Source: JAXLYE01 sp046351595
GTDB lineage: Bacteria > Myxococcota_A > Polyangia > Palsa-1104 > JAEUJZ01
Reading direction: 5' to 3'
Assembly: GCA_046351595.1 (NCBI GenBank)
Contig: JAXLYE010000001.1
Span: forward strand, 124,001 to 188,000
Length of the DNA: 64,000 bases
The notes under the pieces are model-generated. The model worked only from the letters and a program-made list of their open reading frames with translations, did not search any database and was not told the origin of the DNA. Below are positions 25,401 through 36,610 of this stretch, piece after piece. Position 1 is the first letter of the stretch. Each line of letters begins with the position of its first letter. The position numbers and the translations under genes are program-made.

Positions 25401-27882
25401 AGTAGGCGAGGTGCGGCGCCAGCACCTCGGCGTTCAGCGCGCGCCGCTCCCACGCCGCGTAGTCCGCGTACTGCAGCACCGGCGCGGGCAGCTCGGCCGC
25501 GCCCGCAGGCAGCTCACCGGCGTGCGCGCGGTAGCGGGCCACGAGCTCCGGCAGCAACACGCCGACCAGCGACACCCCGTCGAAGATCGCGCGGTGCAGG
25601 GTCAGGAGCAGCTGGTGCTCGTGCGGCCCCAGGCGCACAAGTTGCGCCCGCAAGAGCGGCGGCGTGCGCAGATCAAAGGCCTGCTGCGCCTGCGCGTCCG
25701 CCAGCCGGCGCAGCGCGGCCTGTGCAGCGTCCGGCGCCCGCGCCGCAAGCTCGGACAGATCGTCGCGCTCCATCGCCAGCGGCACCGCGGCGTGCACGCG
25801 CTGCACCGGCACCCCGGCCTCCTCCTCGAACCCGGTGCGCAGGATCTCGTGGCGCTCGATGAGATCGGCGAGCGCGGCCTCGAGCGCATCGGGGTCGAGC
25901 GGCCCGCGCACGGTCACCGCGTACGGCTCGTTGTACAGCGGGCAGCTCGCCTCGATCCGGCTGGTCAGCCACACCTGCTGCTGCGAGTACGACAGCGGCA
26001 GCGGCTGATCGCGCGGCGCGCGCGGGATGATGCTGGCCGGCTCCAGCGCCGGCGCCGTGGCCTCGATGTAGCGCGCGAGGGCGCGCGCCGAGCGGTGCTC
26101 GAACAGCGCCCGCAGCGGCAGCTCGATGCGCAGCAGGAGGGCAGTCTGCGCGACCGCCTGCGCCGCCTGCAGCGAGTGCCCGCCGAGCTCGAAGAAGTCG
26201 TCGTGGACCCCGATCTCGTCGATGTGCAGGACCTGGCTGAAGGTCGCGATCAGGGCGCGCTCGGTCTCGCTGTGCGGCGCCTCGTACTCGGTCGCCACCT
26301 CGGGTCGCGCGCGCCCGGGCGGCGGCAGCGCGCGGTGATCGACCTTGCCGTGCGCGCTGAGCGGCAGGCGCACCATCGTCACGAGCGCCGCCGGCACCAT
26401 GAACTCGGGCAGCTCGGCGGCGAGCGCGCGCCGCAGCCGCGCCGTCGACAGCGACGCGCCCGGCGCCGCGACGACGTAGGCGACGAGCCGCCGATCGCCG
26501 GGCTCGTCCTCGCGCACGATCACCGCGCACATCGCGATGCCGGGGTGGCGCAGGATCGCGGCCTCGATCTCCCCGAGCTCGATGCGGAAGCCGCGCAGCT
26601 TGATCTGCTGATCGACGCGGCCGATGAAGTCGATCTCGCCGCTGTCGCGGAAGCGCCCGAGATCGCCGGTGCGGTACATGCGCGCGCCCGGCTGCGGGCT
26701 GAACGGATCCTCGAGGAAGCGCTGCGCCGTCAGCTCCGGGCGGTTCAGGTAGCCGCGCGCGACGGCGACGCCGCCCAGGTACAGCTCCCCGGGCTCGCCG
26801 ATCGCGACCGGCTGCTGCGCATCGTCCAGGATGTAGACGCGGGTGTTCGGCAGCGGCCGGCCGATCGCCGGGGTGCGCCCGTCCGCCGTGCAGCGGCCGA
26901 GCGTCACGCAGACCGAGGCCTCGGTCGGTCCGTAGGCGTTCCACAGCTCGCGCCCGCGCGACCAGCGCGCGACCAGCGGCGCGGTGCACGCCTCGCCGGC
27001 GCTGATGACGATACGCAGCGCCGGCAGCTCGCGCTCGGGCAGCGATGCGAGTACCGAGGGCTGCAGCTGCGCCACCGTGATCTCGCGCTCGGCCAGAAAG
27101 CGCGCGAGCGCCTCGCCGACCACGAGCTGCTCCTGAGGGATGAGGACCAGCGTCGCGCCCGCGCCCAGCGCCATCATGATCTCGAGCACCGAGCTGTCGA
27201 AGCTGGTCGCCGCGAACTGCAGCAGCCGATCCGTGGGGCGCAGCCCGAGCAGCGCGATGTGCGCGGCCGCGGTGTTGTACGTGCCGCGGTGCTCGACCAG
27301 GACGCCCTTGGGCGTGCCGGTCGAGCCCGAGGTGTAGATGACATACGCGACGTCGGTCGGCGCCACCGCGAAGCCCGGGTCCGCGGCCGCGAGCGGCTCC
27401 GGCTCCGGCTCGAGCTCGCGCTCGATGTCCTCGATGGCCAGCACCGCGGCCGTGGTCTCGGGCAGCCGCTCGCGTAGCGCGGCCTGCGTCAGCAGCAGCG
27501 CGGCGCCGCAGTCCGTCAGCATGAAGCGGATGCGGCTCTGCGGGTACGCCGGCGAGACCGGGACGTAGGCGCCGCCGGCCTTGAGCACCGCGAACATCGC
27601 GACGATGAGCTCGGGCGAGCGCGCCATGCACAGAGAGACCCGCGCGCCCGGTCCGATGCCGCGCGCGCGCAGCAGGCGTGCGAGCCGGCTGGCGCGGCGG
27701 TTGAGCGCTGCGTAGCTCAGCTGCACGTCGCCGCCGTCCAGCGCCACCGCGTCCGGCCGCAGCGCCGCCTGCGCCTCCAGGAGGTGGTGCAGGCAGCTGC
27801 CCGGCGAGTAGTCCGCGACGGCGCTGTTCCAGCCCTGCAGCACCTGCTCCCGCTCCGCGTCGCTCAATGTTCGACCCTGCAT
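19471..27882 (-). CDS. Non-ribosomal peptide synthetase, A-PCP / C-A-PCP / C-A-PCP
   Basis: A 2803-residue NRPS with three modules. It starts with an adenylation domain, so it initiates without acylation. Carrier sites are LGGHSL near residues 568, 1648 and 2721. C domain 1 (about 630-1075) has HRAIFDG at His763-Arg764 where HHxxxDG is expected; C domain 2 has an intact HHVVADG near 1848. Pocket residues read by hand against the GrsA scheme: A1 D-S-L-Q-I-A-A-V-C (no match known to me), A2 D-F-W-N-I-G-M-V-H (threonine), A3 D-A-F-T-I-A-A-V-W (aromatic-like). No epimerase or methyltransferase is seen. The last 38 residues are charged and probably dock onto the PKS. ATG at 27882 is chosen over the GTG just before it, with GGGGAG upstream. 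Confidence 0.93.
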   Translation of the reverse strand: MQGRTLSDAEREQVLQGWNSAVADYSPGSCLHHLLEAQAALRPDAVALDGGDVQLSYAALNRRASRLARLLRARGIGPGARVSLCMARSPELIVAMFAVLKAGGAYVPVSPAYPQSRIRFMLTDCGAALLLTQAALRERLPETTAAVLAIEDIERELEPEPEPLAAADPGFAVAPTDVAYVIYTSGSTGTPKGVLVEHRGTYNTAAAHIALLGLRPTDRLLQFAATSFDSSVLEIMMALGAGATLVLIPQEQLVVGEALARFLAEREITVAQLQPSVLASLPERELPALRIVISAGEACTAPLVARWSRGRELWNAYGPTEASVCVTLGRCTADGRTPAIGRPLPNTRVYILDDAQQPVAIGEPGELYLGGVAVARGYLNRPELTAQRFLEDPFSPQPGARMYRTGDLGRFRDSGEIDFIGRVDQQIKLRGFRIELGEIEAAILRHPGIAMCAVIVREDEPGDRRLVAYVVAAPGASLSTARLRRALAAELPEFMVPAALVTMVRLPLSAHGKVDHRALPPPGRARPEVATEYEAPHSETERALIATFSQVLHIDEIGVHDDFFELGGHSLQAAQAVAQTALLLRIELPLRALFEHRSARALARYIEATAPALEPASIIPRAPRDQPLPLSYSQQQVWLTSRIEASCPLYNEPYAVTVRGPLDPDALEAALADLIERHEILRTGFEEEAGVPVQRVHAAVPLAMERDDLSELAARAPDAAQAALRRLADAQAQQAFDLRTPPLLRAQLVRLGPHEHQLLLTLHRAIFDGVSLVGVLLPELVARYRAHAGELPAGAAELPAPVLQYADYAAWERRALNAEVLAPHLAYWRRQLADLPALQLPTDHPRPARGSFRGARLPLHLPPALADGLGALAQREGATLYMALLASFAALLHRYTGQEDLAVAGVVSLQDRPQLQGLVGPFVNTVVLRVDLSEAPSFRTLLRRTRETVLSAVSHRELPFERLVEALRPERRLGQHPLFQVLFLLDPPGPELGRGFSASRFGAHNGTAMCDLSLQLDRRADGLVGFFEYSTDLFEAATIARWARHLENLIAAAVAAPESPMLAAPLLPREERGQLTAWSGGAQEFPVHECLHERFAAQAASTPDAVAALCDGQQLTYAELEARSNTLARRLRSLGVGPDVLVGLCVERSLELVVGILGILKAGGAYVPLDPVYPRDRLRFLLTDTATPVLVTQSKLVPSLPSFTGALVCIDQLEAGAPAAPAASDEPPSEVRPHHLAYVIYTSGSTGRPKGVRVTHGNVVRLFLATDAWFGFDASDVWCLFHSFAFDFSVWELWGALLYGGRLVVVPYWVSRSPEAFYRLLCREGVTVLNQTPSAFYQLVQAEPHVAAELGPSATAPALALRHVIFGGEALDLGALRPWFERHGDVRPRLINMYGITETTVHVTYYPITAADCEQPGSIIGVPIPDLRARVLDRRLQPVPIGIPGELFVGGAGVAMGYLNRPELSAERFIADPLGAPGDRLYRSGDWVRYRPDGNLEYLGRIDQQIKIRGFRIELGEIEEALGQHPEVQAAVVTLRADTPSDKRLVAYVVPRSAAGEPGLPSRLRASLEQKLPSYMVPAHLITLSELPLTPNGKVDRRALPAPDQSRPELRAEYVAPRTYIEEELAAIFSEVLGVEKVGVNDSFFELGGHSLLVTRALFRVRDVFHVELPMRAVFEAPTLAGLARHLELLQPGRGGRSVPAIVHTPPDRREGRLPLSFAQQRLWFLGRLLPDAPSYNEPVTIRFRGAVDVPALERALGEILRRHEAWRTTFQAQDGEPFQVIHPPVPFKLKAVDLRELTPEAREAEFLRLCSHQAHLPFDLAEGPLLRFQLLLLAPDDTRLFMTFHHVVADGLSIYSVFSVELAKLYQAMSGGRPSPLPELPIQYVDFALWQRRFLTSEIVERQLAYWKQQLGPNLPTLQLPLDHTPPQQPTFRGARQILSVPLELTQKLRRLAHREGATLFIALLTALKALFFRYIEQSDIVVGIVTAGRQRPELAPLCGFFPNTLVLRTQLAGGLTFRQLLRRVREVALQAFDNQDVPFERIVEALNPERRPGETPLFRVGFILDPPTPPLGVDWEMTSLDVELDAAKFDISLELVEVPHGLVGRISYRTELFEPLRMQRMARHYVTLLESATEAPDQPVALMPLLCTDEHARLLAAACTTAPFPDVTTVHVLFEAQVDAAPESPALRYLDTDTSYRELDVAANRVAHALRRRGLGPGSLVALCVERSPLLCAGLLGILKAGAAFVPLDPAYPRDRLALMLRDSAAPLLLSESRLLERLPEPRQETICLDDESWQKAEPAERPPRAATPTDLCYVIYTSGSTGRPKGVLIEHRGVCNLAAAQAQTFALDAYSRVLQFASPSFDASVFEICMALLHGCTLVLAPREQTLPGPELIELLIGQRIDTLTITPSVLAALPPAELPELRTLIVAGEACPAELVARWAPGRIMWNAYGPTEATVWTTVARCEPSELQPPIGRPIQNAAVYILDPNLQLVPEDVAGEICIGGVGVARGYLGRPELTAERFVRDPFSADPQARLYRTGDLGRWRADGQLEFLGRLDDQVKVRGVRIEPAEIESALRACPGVRDAAVVVAVQPDGSRELVGYFVPAAEPGAGEGAGEGGSPGEPALAEATAGPQLRAQLQQLLPDYMLPTVFVPVAELPQTPNGKVDRGQLARRALMRPRSTAAFEPASTPLESQLVAIWSEVLGVERIGVNDSFFDLGGHSLRMAQVHARLRELLQRDVPLLVLFQYPTISALARYLQGDANQESQKLLRSQERGRRQKEALSLQRQRAQGQGKVRRDD

Positions 27883-28228
27883 CACGACTCCCCTGCGCAG
27901 CCTGCTCGGCGGCCGTCGGCGCGCGGCGTCAGCCCGGCGCTCAGGCGCGGCCTGCGCGCTGACGGTTCTCCGCGCTTATCGAAAATGCCGCCCGCTACAG
28001 GCGACCAAGTTCGAATCGAATCAATAAGAACGGATCCTACAGTTCCCCGACGAAGGAATGAACACTCTCAGACAGCAAAAAGTTGTGTTGGGTGATAGGA
28101 AAGTAGGAAACTGGAGCCGGTCGGGGCCAGGCTGCGCAAATGATCGGACTACCTGATTCGCGGGCCGGCCTGGCATCGAGGCGGACCTTTGAGGCAGGCG
28201 CCGTGAAGGCGGTCTGATATCGACTATT

Positions 28229-28257
28229 TAGCTATCAATCACAATCAGTTTGAACAA
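28229..28257 (-). promoter_or_regulatory. Candidate promoter for the NRPS-PKS operon
   Basis: On the minus strand TTGTTC (28252-28257) and TAGCTA (28229-28234) are 17 bp apart. The match to sigma-70 consensus is modest, and the leader would be about 340 nt. It is offered because it lies in the AT-rich core. Confidence 0.25.
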
Positions 28258-28388
28258 TCTAGATTAGCCCAGACCGAATTTGTGAACCATTTTCAAACAG
28301 GCATTATCATTAACAAATTGGTCACTTATCACACAAGAACGAAGAACACGCACAGTGACATCGATAAGCAGAACCAAATTGCGCCTTA

Positions 28389-28409
28389 GTGTATGAGCTA
28401 GAAATACAC
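28389..28409. promoter_or_regulatory. Inverted repeat, possible operator
   Basis: GTGTAT (28389-28394) and ATACAC (28404-28409) are perfect 6-bp inverted arms around 9 bp, at the far edge of the AT-rich island. The size fits a dimeric regulator site; no regulator is identified. Confidence 0.3.
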
Positions 28410-28491
28410 ATAGCCGCTGCTCCTACACGGGCTGTCGCGGGAGCAGGCGCGGGCAAGAGGCAAGAAGGAGCACGCGGCGACGCGCCCTGTT

Positions 28492-29607
28492 TCAAAACAG
28501 AAGCGGTGAGCGCGCATGGTCCTGGAGCCGCGCCAGGTAGCTCGCGCGCAGCTCGGCGTCTTCGATGTCGGCCGCGCGCCGCGCCAGCTGGCCCTCGAGC
28601 TCAGTCTCGGCGGCAGCGAGCGCCTCGCGGTCTGTGAGCTGGCGCAGCGCCGCGACGTGGAGGACGCGCAGCGGCACCTCGGCGGAGCCGCCGCCGCCGA
28701 TCGAGGCGCACAGCTTCAGGCCGCGCTCGGCCGCGCGCGCGGCCGCGTCGATGTGCCCAGCGGCGAAGTGGACGTTGGCCAGCGCAATGTAGCCGAGCGG
28801 CGCGCTGCTCATCGTGGCGCTCAGGATCTCGATGGCGCGCGTGGCGTGCTGCTCGGCCAACGCCTGATTCCCTGCGCGCTCGACCGCGGCCAGCGCGCAG
28901 TACGCCACGCCGCTGTAGTAGGAGCGCTCGCCGATCGTGCGCAGGATCGCGAGCGCGAGCTGCCGGGCCTCGGCCAGCGCCTCGGCGTCGCCGCGCTCGG
29001 CGAGGATCAGCGCCAGGTACATCTGCACCCAGGTCAGCGTGATCGGCTCATCGAGCTGCTGCGCCAGCTGCAGGACCTCGCGCAGCTTGCGCTCGGCCTC
29101 GCGCGGGCGCCCGAGCCGCGCCAGGGTCAGGCTGAGATCCGCGGTCGCGACCGCGATCATGCGGCGGTCGCCGATGACGTGGAACGCCGCGGCCGAGGTC
29201 TGGAAGGCGAGCAGCGTGCGATACGGCTGCGCGCGCAGGGCGGCGCCGAGGCGGCCGATGGCGTAGTTCAGCCACGAGCGCACCGTCGGATCCTCGGGCG
29301 CCGCCGGGCCGCCGAAGGTTTCGGCGTAGGACAGGAACAGGTCCGCCATCTCGCGATCGCCGATGAGCCCGAGCATCACCGCCACCAGCGAGATCGCCTC
29401 GACGTAGGCGCCCAGGATCTCGGTCGCCGGCGTGATGTTGCCGAAGCGCAGCGCCAGCGTCGAAACCAGCTCGCGCCGCCCGAGCGCGGCGGCCGATGCG
29501 GTCACGCAGCTGAACGCCTTGCACCAGCGCAGCGAGCCCGGGGTCAGCTGCTCGATGGCGTCCAGGCCGGCGGTGAGCGCGTTCTCCAGCTCGTTGCGCC
29601 AGAACCA
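28492..29607 (-). CDS. C-terminal TPR fragment of the interrupted regulator
   Basis: The remaining 371 codons after the left target copy. The product is all-helical with TPR-type spacing (EAERKLREVLQLAQQL, GYIALANVHFAAGHIDAAARAAERG). The first convenient internal start is a GTG at 29505; no ribosome site was noticed, so separate expression is doubtful. The sequence shows no stop or frameshift, which indicates a recent insertion. Confidence 0.7.
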   Translation of the reverse strand, partial: WFWRNELENALTAGLDAIEQLTPGSLRWCKAFSCVTASAAALGRRELVSTLALRFGNITPATEILGAYVEAISLVAVMLGLIGDREMADLFLSYAETFGGPAAPEDPTVRSWLNYAIGRLGAALRAQPYRTLLAFQTSAAAFHVIGDRRMIAVATADLSLTLARLGRPREAERKLREVLQLAQQLDEPITLTWVQMYLALILAERGDAEALAEARQLALAILRTIGERSYYSGVAYCALAAVERAGNQALAEQHATRAIEILSATMSSAPLGYIALANVHFAAGHIDAAARAAERGLKLCASIGGGGSAEVPLRVLHVAALRQLTDREALAAAETELEGQLARRAADIEDAELRASYLARLQDHARSPLLF

Positions 29608-29617
29608 GGCATAGGCC
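29608..29617. repeat. Target site duplication, left
   Basis: GGCATAGGCC directly precedes the left IS end; the identical 10 bp follow the right end at 31042-31051. Confidence 0.9.
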
Positions 29618-30939
29618 CAATACCGTTTAGTTAAGCCGCTGGCCCCGTCGCCGAGGCGGGTCTATAGAGGCTCCGATCAGGAGCCTCCAGGACCATGCTC
29701 ATCCAAGCTGCTCTCAGTGACTTCGCACAGCTGGGTCTGCCGCCTCGTCCCAGCCTCGACACCATCACCCAGCACATCGACCCCGCCTGGATCCAGCAGG
29801 CCCTTGAGCAGACCGGCACGGTCTCCATTCGCCGTCGCCGCCTGCCGGCGCAGCAAGTGGTCTGGCTCATCCTGGGCATGGCCCTGTTTGCCGACCGCAG
29901 CCTCGCCGCCGTCCTGAGTCATCTGCGTCTGTACGGCGCCAATCCCGGCACGCCGCTGGATCAGCCCCCCACCGCCGGAGCGATCGTGCAGGCTCGGGAC
30001 CGCCTGGGCGAGGCTCCGCTGCAGACTCTGTTCGAGCTCACCGCCGAGCACTGGGCTCGCCAGGGCGAGACCGACCAGCTGTTTCACGGCCTGCGCACCC
30101 TTGCGATGGACGGCTCGACGCTGCGCGTGCCGGATTCCTTCGACAATGCTGAGTCCTTTGGGATTCCCAAAAGTGGCCGCAGCCTGGGCGCCTTCCCGCT
30201 GCTGCGTATCCTGACGATGTTAGACACCCATTCTCACTTGGCGCTGCGCGCTCAGATGGGACCCTTTAGTGTGGGAGAGCCGACGCTGGCCCGGCCTCTT
30301 CTGGAGCATCTTCCCCCGGACTCGCTGCTTCTGATCGACATGGGGCTATGCGGCTACGAAGCGCTGGCTCGGATCCGTGCGCAGGGAGGACGGCGATTCT
30401 GGATGACACGCAAGAAGCGCAACGTCCGCTGTCACCACGTCAAGACGCTGGGCCCCGGCGACGAGCTGGTGACGCTGCCTCGCCCCAAGAGCGCAGACCC
30501 GCAGCTGCCCCCGCAGCTTGTGGCCCGAGCCATTCACTACCAGTGGCCCGGCTATCCGCCGCAGACGCTGCTGACCTCGTTGCTCTCGCCCGAGCACTTC
30601 CCGGCCCCGGAGCTGATCGCGCACTACCACGAGAGATGGGAAGTGGAGCTGGGGCTGGACGAGATCAAGACGCACCTTCTGCACAGCGCCGGAGCGCAGC
30701 TACGCTCACGGACTCCGGAGCGGGTCCGTCAGGAGGCCTGGGGTCTTCTGACGCTGTACAATCTGGTGCGGCTGCAGATGCTCAAGGTGGCGCACGAGCA
30801 CGGCGTGCCGGCCCGCGGACTGAGCTTCCGGTGCGCCGCGCTGCTGATCGGCAACGTCTGGTCCAGCGCCTGGCTCACGCCGCCGGGAACCATCTACGGC
30901 CTGATGAGCGAGATGGAGCGCAACCTCAAGCAGCTCCTG

Positions 30940-33834
<2,895 letters not shown>

Positions 33835-34283
33835 GTGCGACTCCCGAGCAGGTCGTCAGACCGATGCGTCTACGGAGATAGTGTACCTCATCTTCAGTAA
33901 CGCTGGAGCAGTCGACGCGCGGGTTTGTGCCCCGGCAAGGCTGTAAATTCCACGGGCCCCGTACTGTGCGCAAGCTCCCGCGGCGCGGACTCCTGTCAGT
34001 CGGAGTATGCCGCATTCATCGTGCTGCTGAGCCATTCCGTTTCGGCCAGAGCCCGGGCGAAACCCGCGCGGACTACGCCGACGCCGGGCCGGTCGGACGC
34101 GCGCGCCCGGGGCTGTGCGCCGAGGCGTGTGCCGCGCGCGCCTGGACCCACAGCCTGCCGTCGCGGCGTCGCGAGATCCAGAGCGCGCACAGGTGCGCTC
34201 GCAGGCAGGCGGTTGCGCGTACAGGTACGCGCGCAGAGCCGGAGCGTGTCACGGTCCGGAGCTGCGCGGCGTCGCGCTCGGGA
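33835..34283. other. Intergenic region upstream of the kinase gene
   Basis: These 449 bp hold the promoter of the minus-strand kinase gene, with a loose -10-like TACACT on the minus strand near 33881-33886 but no matching -35. Nothing else supported: apparent ORFs here have random third-position composition. Confidence 0.4.
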
Positions 34284-35450
34284 TCAGCGAGCAGGTGTTC
34301 GCGGGTCGGAGGCCGCGCGCTTGCGCCCGGCGATGCAGTGGCTCAGGTGGAGGCCCCAGGAGCGATCGTACTGGTGCAGGACCCAGGGCACGTAGTCCGC
34401 CTCTCCGATCAGATCAAAGGACTCGCAGAGGAAGCGGCGCACGCGCTCGGCCGACTCCTGAGCGTCCTTGCCGCCGAGCCATCCCTCGGTCGGGACAACG
34501 ATGTCCCACATGTATATGCACGCGTTCCCGATCACGCCGCCCGCGCGCAGCGACCGCCCCATCTCCTGCAGCAGCAGCGCGGGCGCCGGGATCGCATCCA
34601 GCACGTTCGTGCTCACCGCGACGTCGATGGCGCCGTCGCGCAGCGGCAGGGACAGGCCGGAGCCGACGATCACCTCGGTGTTGGCGAACGGCGGCAGGGC
34701 GATCGCGCGCCGCTCGTTCAAAAGCCCCTCGCGATACAGATCGTAGCCGTCGAAGGGACGGGGCCACCCGACCAGGATGCGGCGCGCGGTCAGCGCCGCC
34801 GCGAAGTTCATGTCCAGGCCCAGCACCGTACCGCAGCGCGGCGCCAGCTCGCGCGCCAGGCGCCCGACGTGGCAGCCGACGTCCAGCGCCACCGGCCGCG
34901 CCTCGCCCGGTGCCGCCGCGCGCGCCTCAGCGAGCCCCTCGATGTGCGGCGCGACCAGGCCGACCAGCGTGGAGTACGGATCCGTTACACGCGCCGCCTG
35001 CAGCAGCGCGCGGAGCGGGTTGCCCTCGGGCAGCGTGTATAAGACGTCGTCGTAGTGCGCGGACAGGTACACGCTCAGCTGGTGCGGTGATCCGTAGTGC
35101 CAGCCCAGGCCGGACATCACCGGCGGGCAGTGCGCACCCTGCTGCTCCAGGTATCGGAGCATCTTGTCGCTCAGCGGCTCACCGATCTGCGCGGCCATGC
35201 TGATCAGGAGCGCGTAGTTTGCGCGCAGGTAGTCCTTCAGCTCGGGAATCAGGATCGGCAGGCCGCAGACGATCGGGAACGTGGCACCGCAGCCGCTGCA
35301 GCGCAGCACCCCCTCGATGATCCCGTGTCGCGGATCCGCGGCCTCGACGAGCGGGCTCCCGTCTTTTTCTTCGACGGTGAGCGGGCTCCGGCAGGGACCT
35401 TTTGCGCCCGCGCACGGACAGGCAAGAACGTGCAAGGAATCACGCTTCAT
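34284..35450 (-). CDS. SAM-dependent methyltransferase with Trm112-like zinc domain
   Basis: A 388-residue cytosolic enzyme. Residues about 8-75 form a Trm112-type zinc-binding domain (ACPCAGAKGPC at the front, LRCSGCGATFPIVCGLPIL at the end). A class I methyltransferase fold follows, with SAM motif ALDVGCHVGRLARELAP near residue 200, VLGLDMNFAAAL, and STNVLDAIPAP with the catalytic region after it. The fused layout resembles methyltransferases in which the Trm112 activator is built in; the acceptor is unknown. The ATG at 35450 is chosen because a G-rich GGGGGGG lies about 8 nt upstream and the zinc domain starts at once; a longer reading from 35492 is less likely. It is a single gene between two gaps. 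Confidence 0.8.
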   Translation of the reverse strand: MKRDSLHVLACPCAGAKGPCRSPLTVEEKDGSPLVEAADPRHGIIEGVLRCSGCGATFPIVCGLPILIPELKDYLRANYALLISMAAQIGEPLSDKMLRYLEQQGAHCPPVMSGLGWHYGSPHQLSVYLSAHYDDVLYTLPEGNPLRALLQAARVTDPYSTLVGLVAPHIEGLAEARAAAPGEARPVALDVGCHVGRLARELAPRCGTVLGLDMNFAAALTARRILVGWPRPFDGYDLYREGLLNERRAIALPPFANTEVIVGSGLSLPLRDGAIDVAVSTNVLDAIPAPALLLQEMGRSLRAGGVIGNACIYMWDIVVPTEGWLGGKDAQESAERVRRFLCESFDLIGEADYVPWVLHQYDRSWGLHLSHCIAGRKRAASDPRTPAR

Positions 35451-35764
35451 GCAAGCACCCCCCCGGTTGCTAGCTCCCTCCAAAGTATGCAAAGAGGGGT
35501 GCGGGCAGGAAGCAAAAGCTCCTTCCTCTGTACGCTCCGTCGCCGCCGGTCCGCCGCAGCCGCCGTGTTGGCATCGACGGCTCCTGCGCGCGGCGAATCG
35601 TGTGCTGTTTGCACTGATCGGTCTGGGGGTGGCGCTGCTCGCTGCGCTGGCTCGATCCGAGCGGGCGGGCGCACGGCGTCGAGCCGCCGGTTCGCCTGCA
35701 CGCCCTGCTCAGCCGCAGCGGCGGTGAGGTGCTGTTCGCGGGCGCGCGGCGCCGAGCGCGTGCG
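35451..35764. other. Intergenic region, 314 bp
   Basis: It lies upstream of the methyltransferase gene and downstream of a lipoprotein gene, both on the minus strand. Overlapping ORFs on the plus strand show no coding bias. No clear promoter or hairpin was found. Confidence 0.4.
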
Positions 35765-36598
35765 CTACACCGGCGGCTCGCGATCGCTGCGCACGATGAT
35801 CAGCCCGACGTCCGCGTAGGTGACCGGGACCGTGCCGTTGCACGAGCCCTGCAGCGTCAGGCCCGCGCGCAGCACGTACTGCCCCGGCACCGCGGGCGCC
35901 GCGAAGGTGAAGGGCAGCGACTGCGTCTTGCCGGGGTAGGTGCCGTAGGCGTTCACCAGGTCGATGCACAGCACCGGCGCGACCCCGCTCTTCTCGACGA
36001 ACAGCACGTACTGCAGCTGGCAGCTCGGGCAGCTGCCGGTCGGCGCGCTGCGCCACACCTGGTAGATCAGGCTGCCCCGCAGCTCGGCCCCGGCCTCGAC
36101 GGTCACCACCGGGCCGCCGCTCGCCTGGAAGGCGAGGCGCTCGGTCAGCGAGCCCAGGTCGGTGCGGGCGCGGCCGGTGTCCAGGTGCGCCTGCAGGGTG
36201 CGCGCCGGCTCCGGCAGGAAGCGCTCGCCGTAGTCCGCGAACCAGCGCAGCGTGCCCTCGCCGAGCGGCCGATCCAGCGTCAGCGGCGCCTTGCCCGAGC
36301 GGGTGCCGGCGGCGCCGAGCTTCGGCTCGCTGCCGTCGAGCGTGTAGTAGATCGTCGCGGGCTGGGGCGCGTCCAGGGTGTAGACGACCTCGCGCGGCCA
36401 CGTGGCCTGCAGGCTCGTCATCGACGGCGACAGGACGCTCGCCGGCGCCGCCGCGCGCCCCAGGTCGGTGCCGCCGTCGGTCGCGCCGCGCAGATCGAGC
36501 GAGCCGTCGGCGCCGCCCGACGAGCAGCCCGAGAGGAGCGGCGACGGACAGGCTGCGGCGAGCAGCAGGAGGACCCAGGCTCTTTTGGCGCTGCGCAT
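35765..36598 (-). CDS. Lipoprotein with chitobiase C-terminal-like domain
   Basis: A 277-residue exported lipoprotein. Signal peptide with lipobox LLSGC (Cys near residue 25), then a Gly/Asp-rich linker. Residues about 55-150 carry IYYTLDGSEPKLG, the hallmark of the CHB_HEX_C (chitobiase/beta-hexosaminidase C-terminal) fold, a beta-sandwich used in surface proteins. The rest is beta-rich with four Cys (GSCPSCQL, LCIDL, GSCNG), likely disulfides. No catalytic domain is seen; it probably binds or displays. ATG at 36598 is the only good start. The upstream DNA is a 10-bp phased repeat that reaches to within 13 bp of this codon and takes the place of a usual Shine-Dalgarno. Confidence 0.7.
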   Translation of the reverse strand: MRSAKRAWVLLLLAAACPSPLLSGCSSGGADGSLDLRGATDGGTDLGRAAAPASVLSPSMTSLQATWPREVVYTLDAPQPATIYYTLDGSEPKLGAAGTRSGKAPLTLDRPLGEGTLRWFADYGERFLPEPARTLQAHLDTGRARTDLGSLTERLAFQASGGPVVTVEAGAELRGSLIYQVWRSAPTGSCPSCQLQYVLFVEKSGVAPVLCIDLVNAYGTYPGKTQSLPFTFAAPAVPGQYVLRAGLTLQGSCNGTVPVTYADVGLIIVRSDREPPV

Positions 36599-36610
36599 GA
36601 AATTTCTCCA

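Larger units (their letters stand above)
27886..28491. other. AT-rich island upstream of the NRPS
   Basis: A 606-bp gap between the NRPS start and the end of the disrupted kinase gene. Its core is strikingly AT-rich: by hand count 70 of 180 bases at 28201-28380 are G or C (39%), against about 75% around it. There is no credible ORF. It contains several TATCA-type words and an inverted repeat at 28389-28409. It must carry the promoter of the NRPS-PKS operon. Confidence 0.6.

Noticed and set aside
22435..27477. A 1680-codon plus-strand open frame
   Set aside because: Antisense to the NRPS; composition is random for GC-rich DNA and no domain is seen.
33925..34400. Possible plus-strand genes in the kinase upstream gap
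   Set aside because: Several frames are open, but third-position GC is not raised, no ribosome site is found and they overlap the methyltransferase gene.
34981..34996. A further GTTACAC element
   Set aside because: The word occurs inside the methyltransferase coding region without a partner arm; chance.
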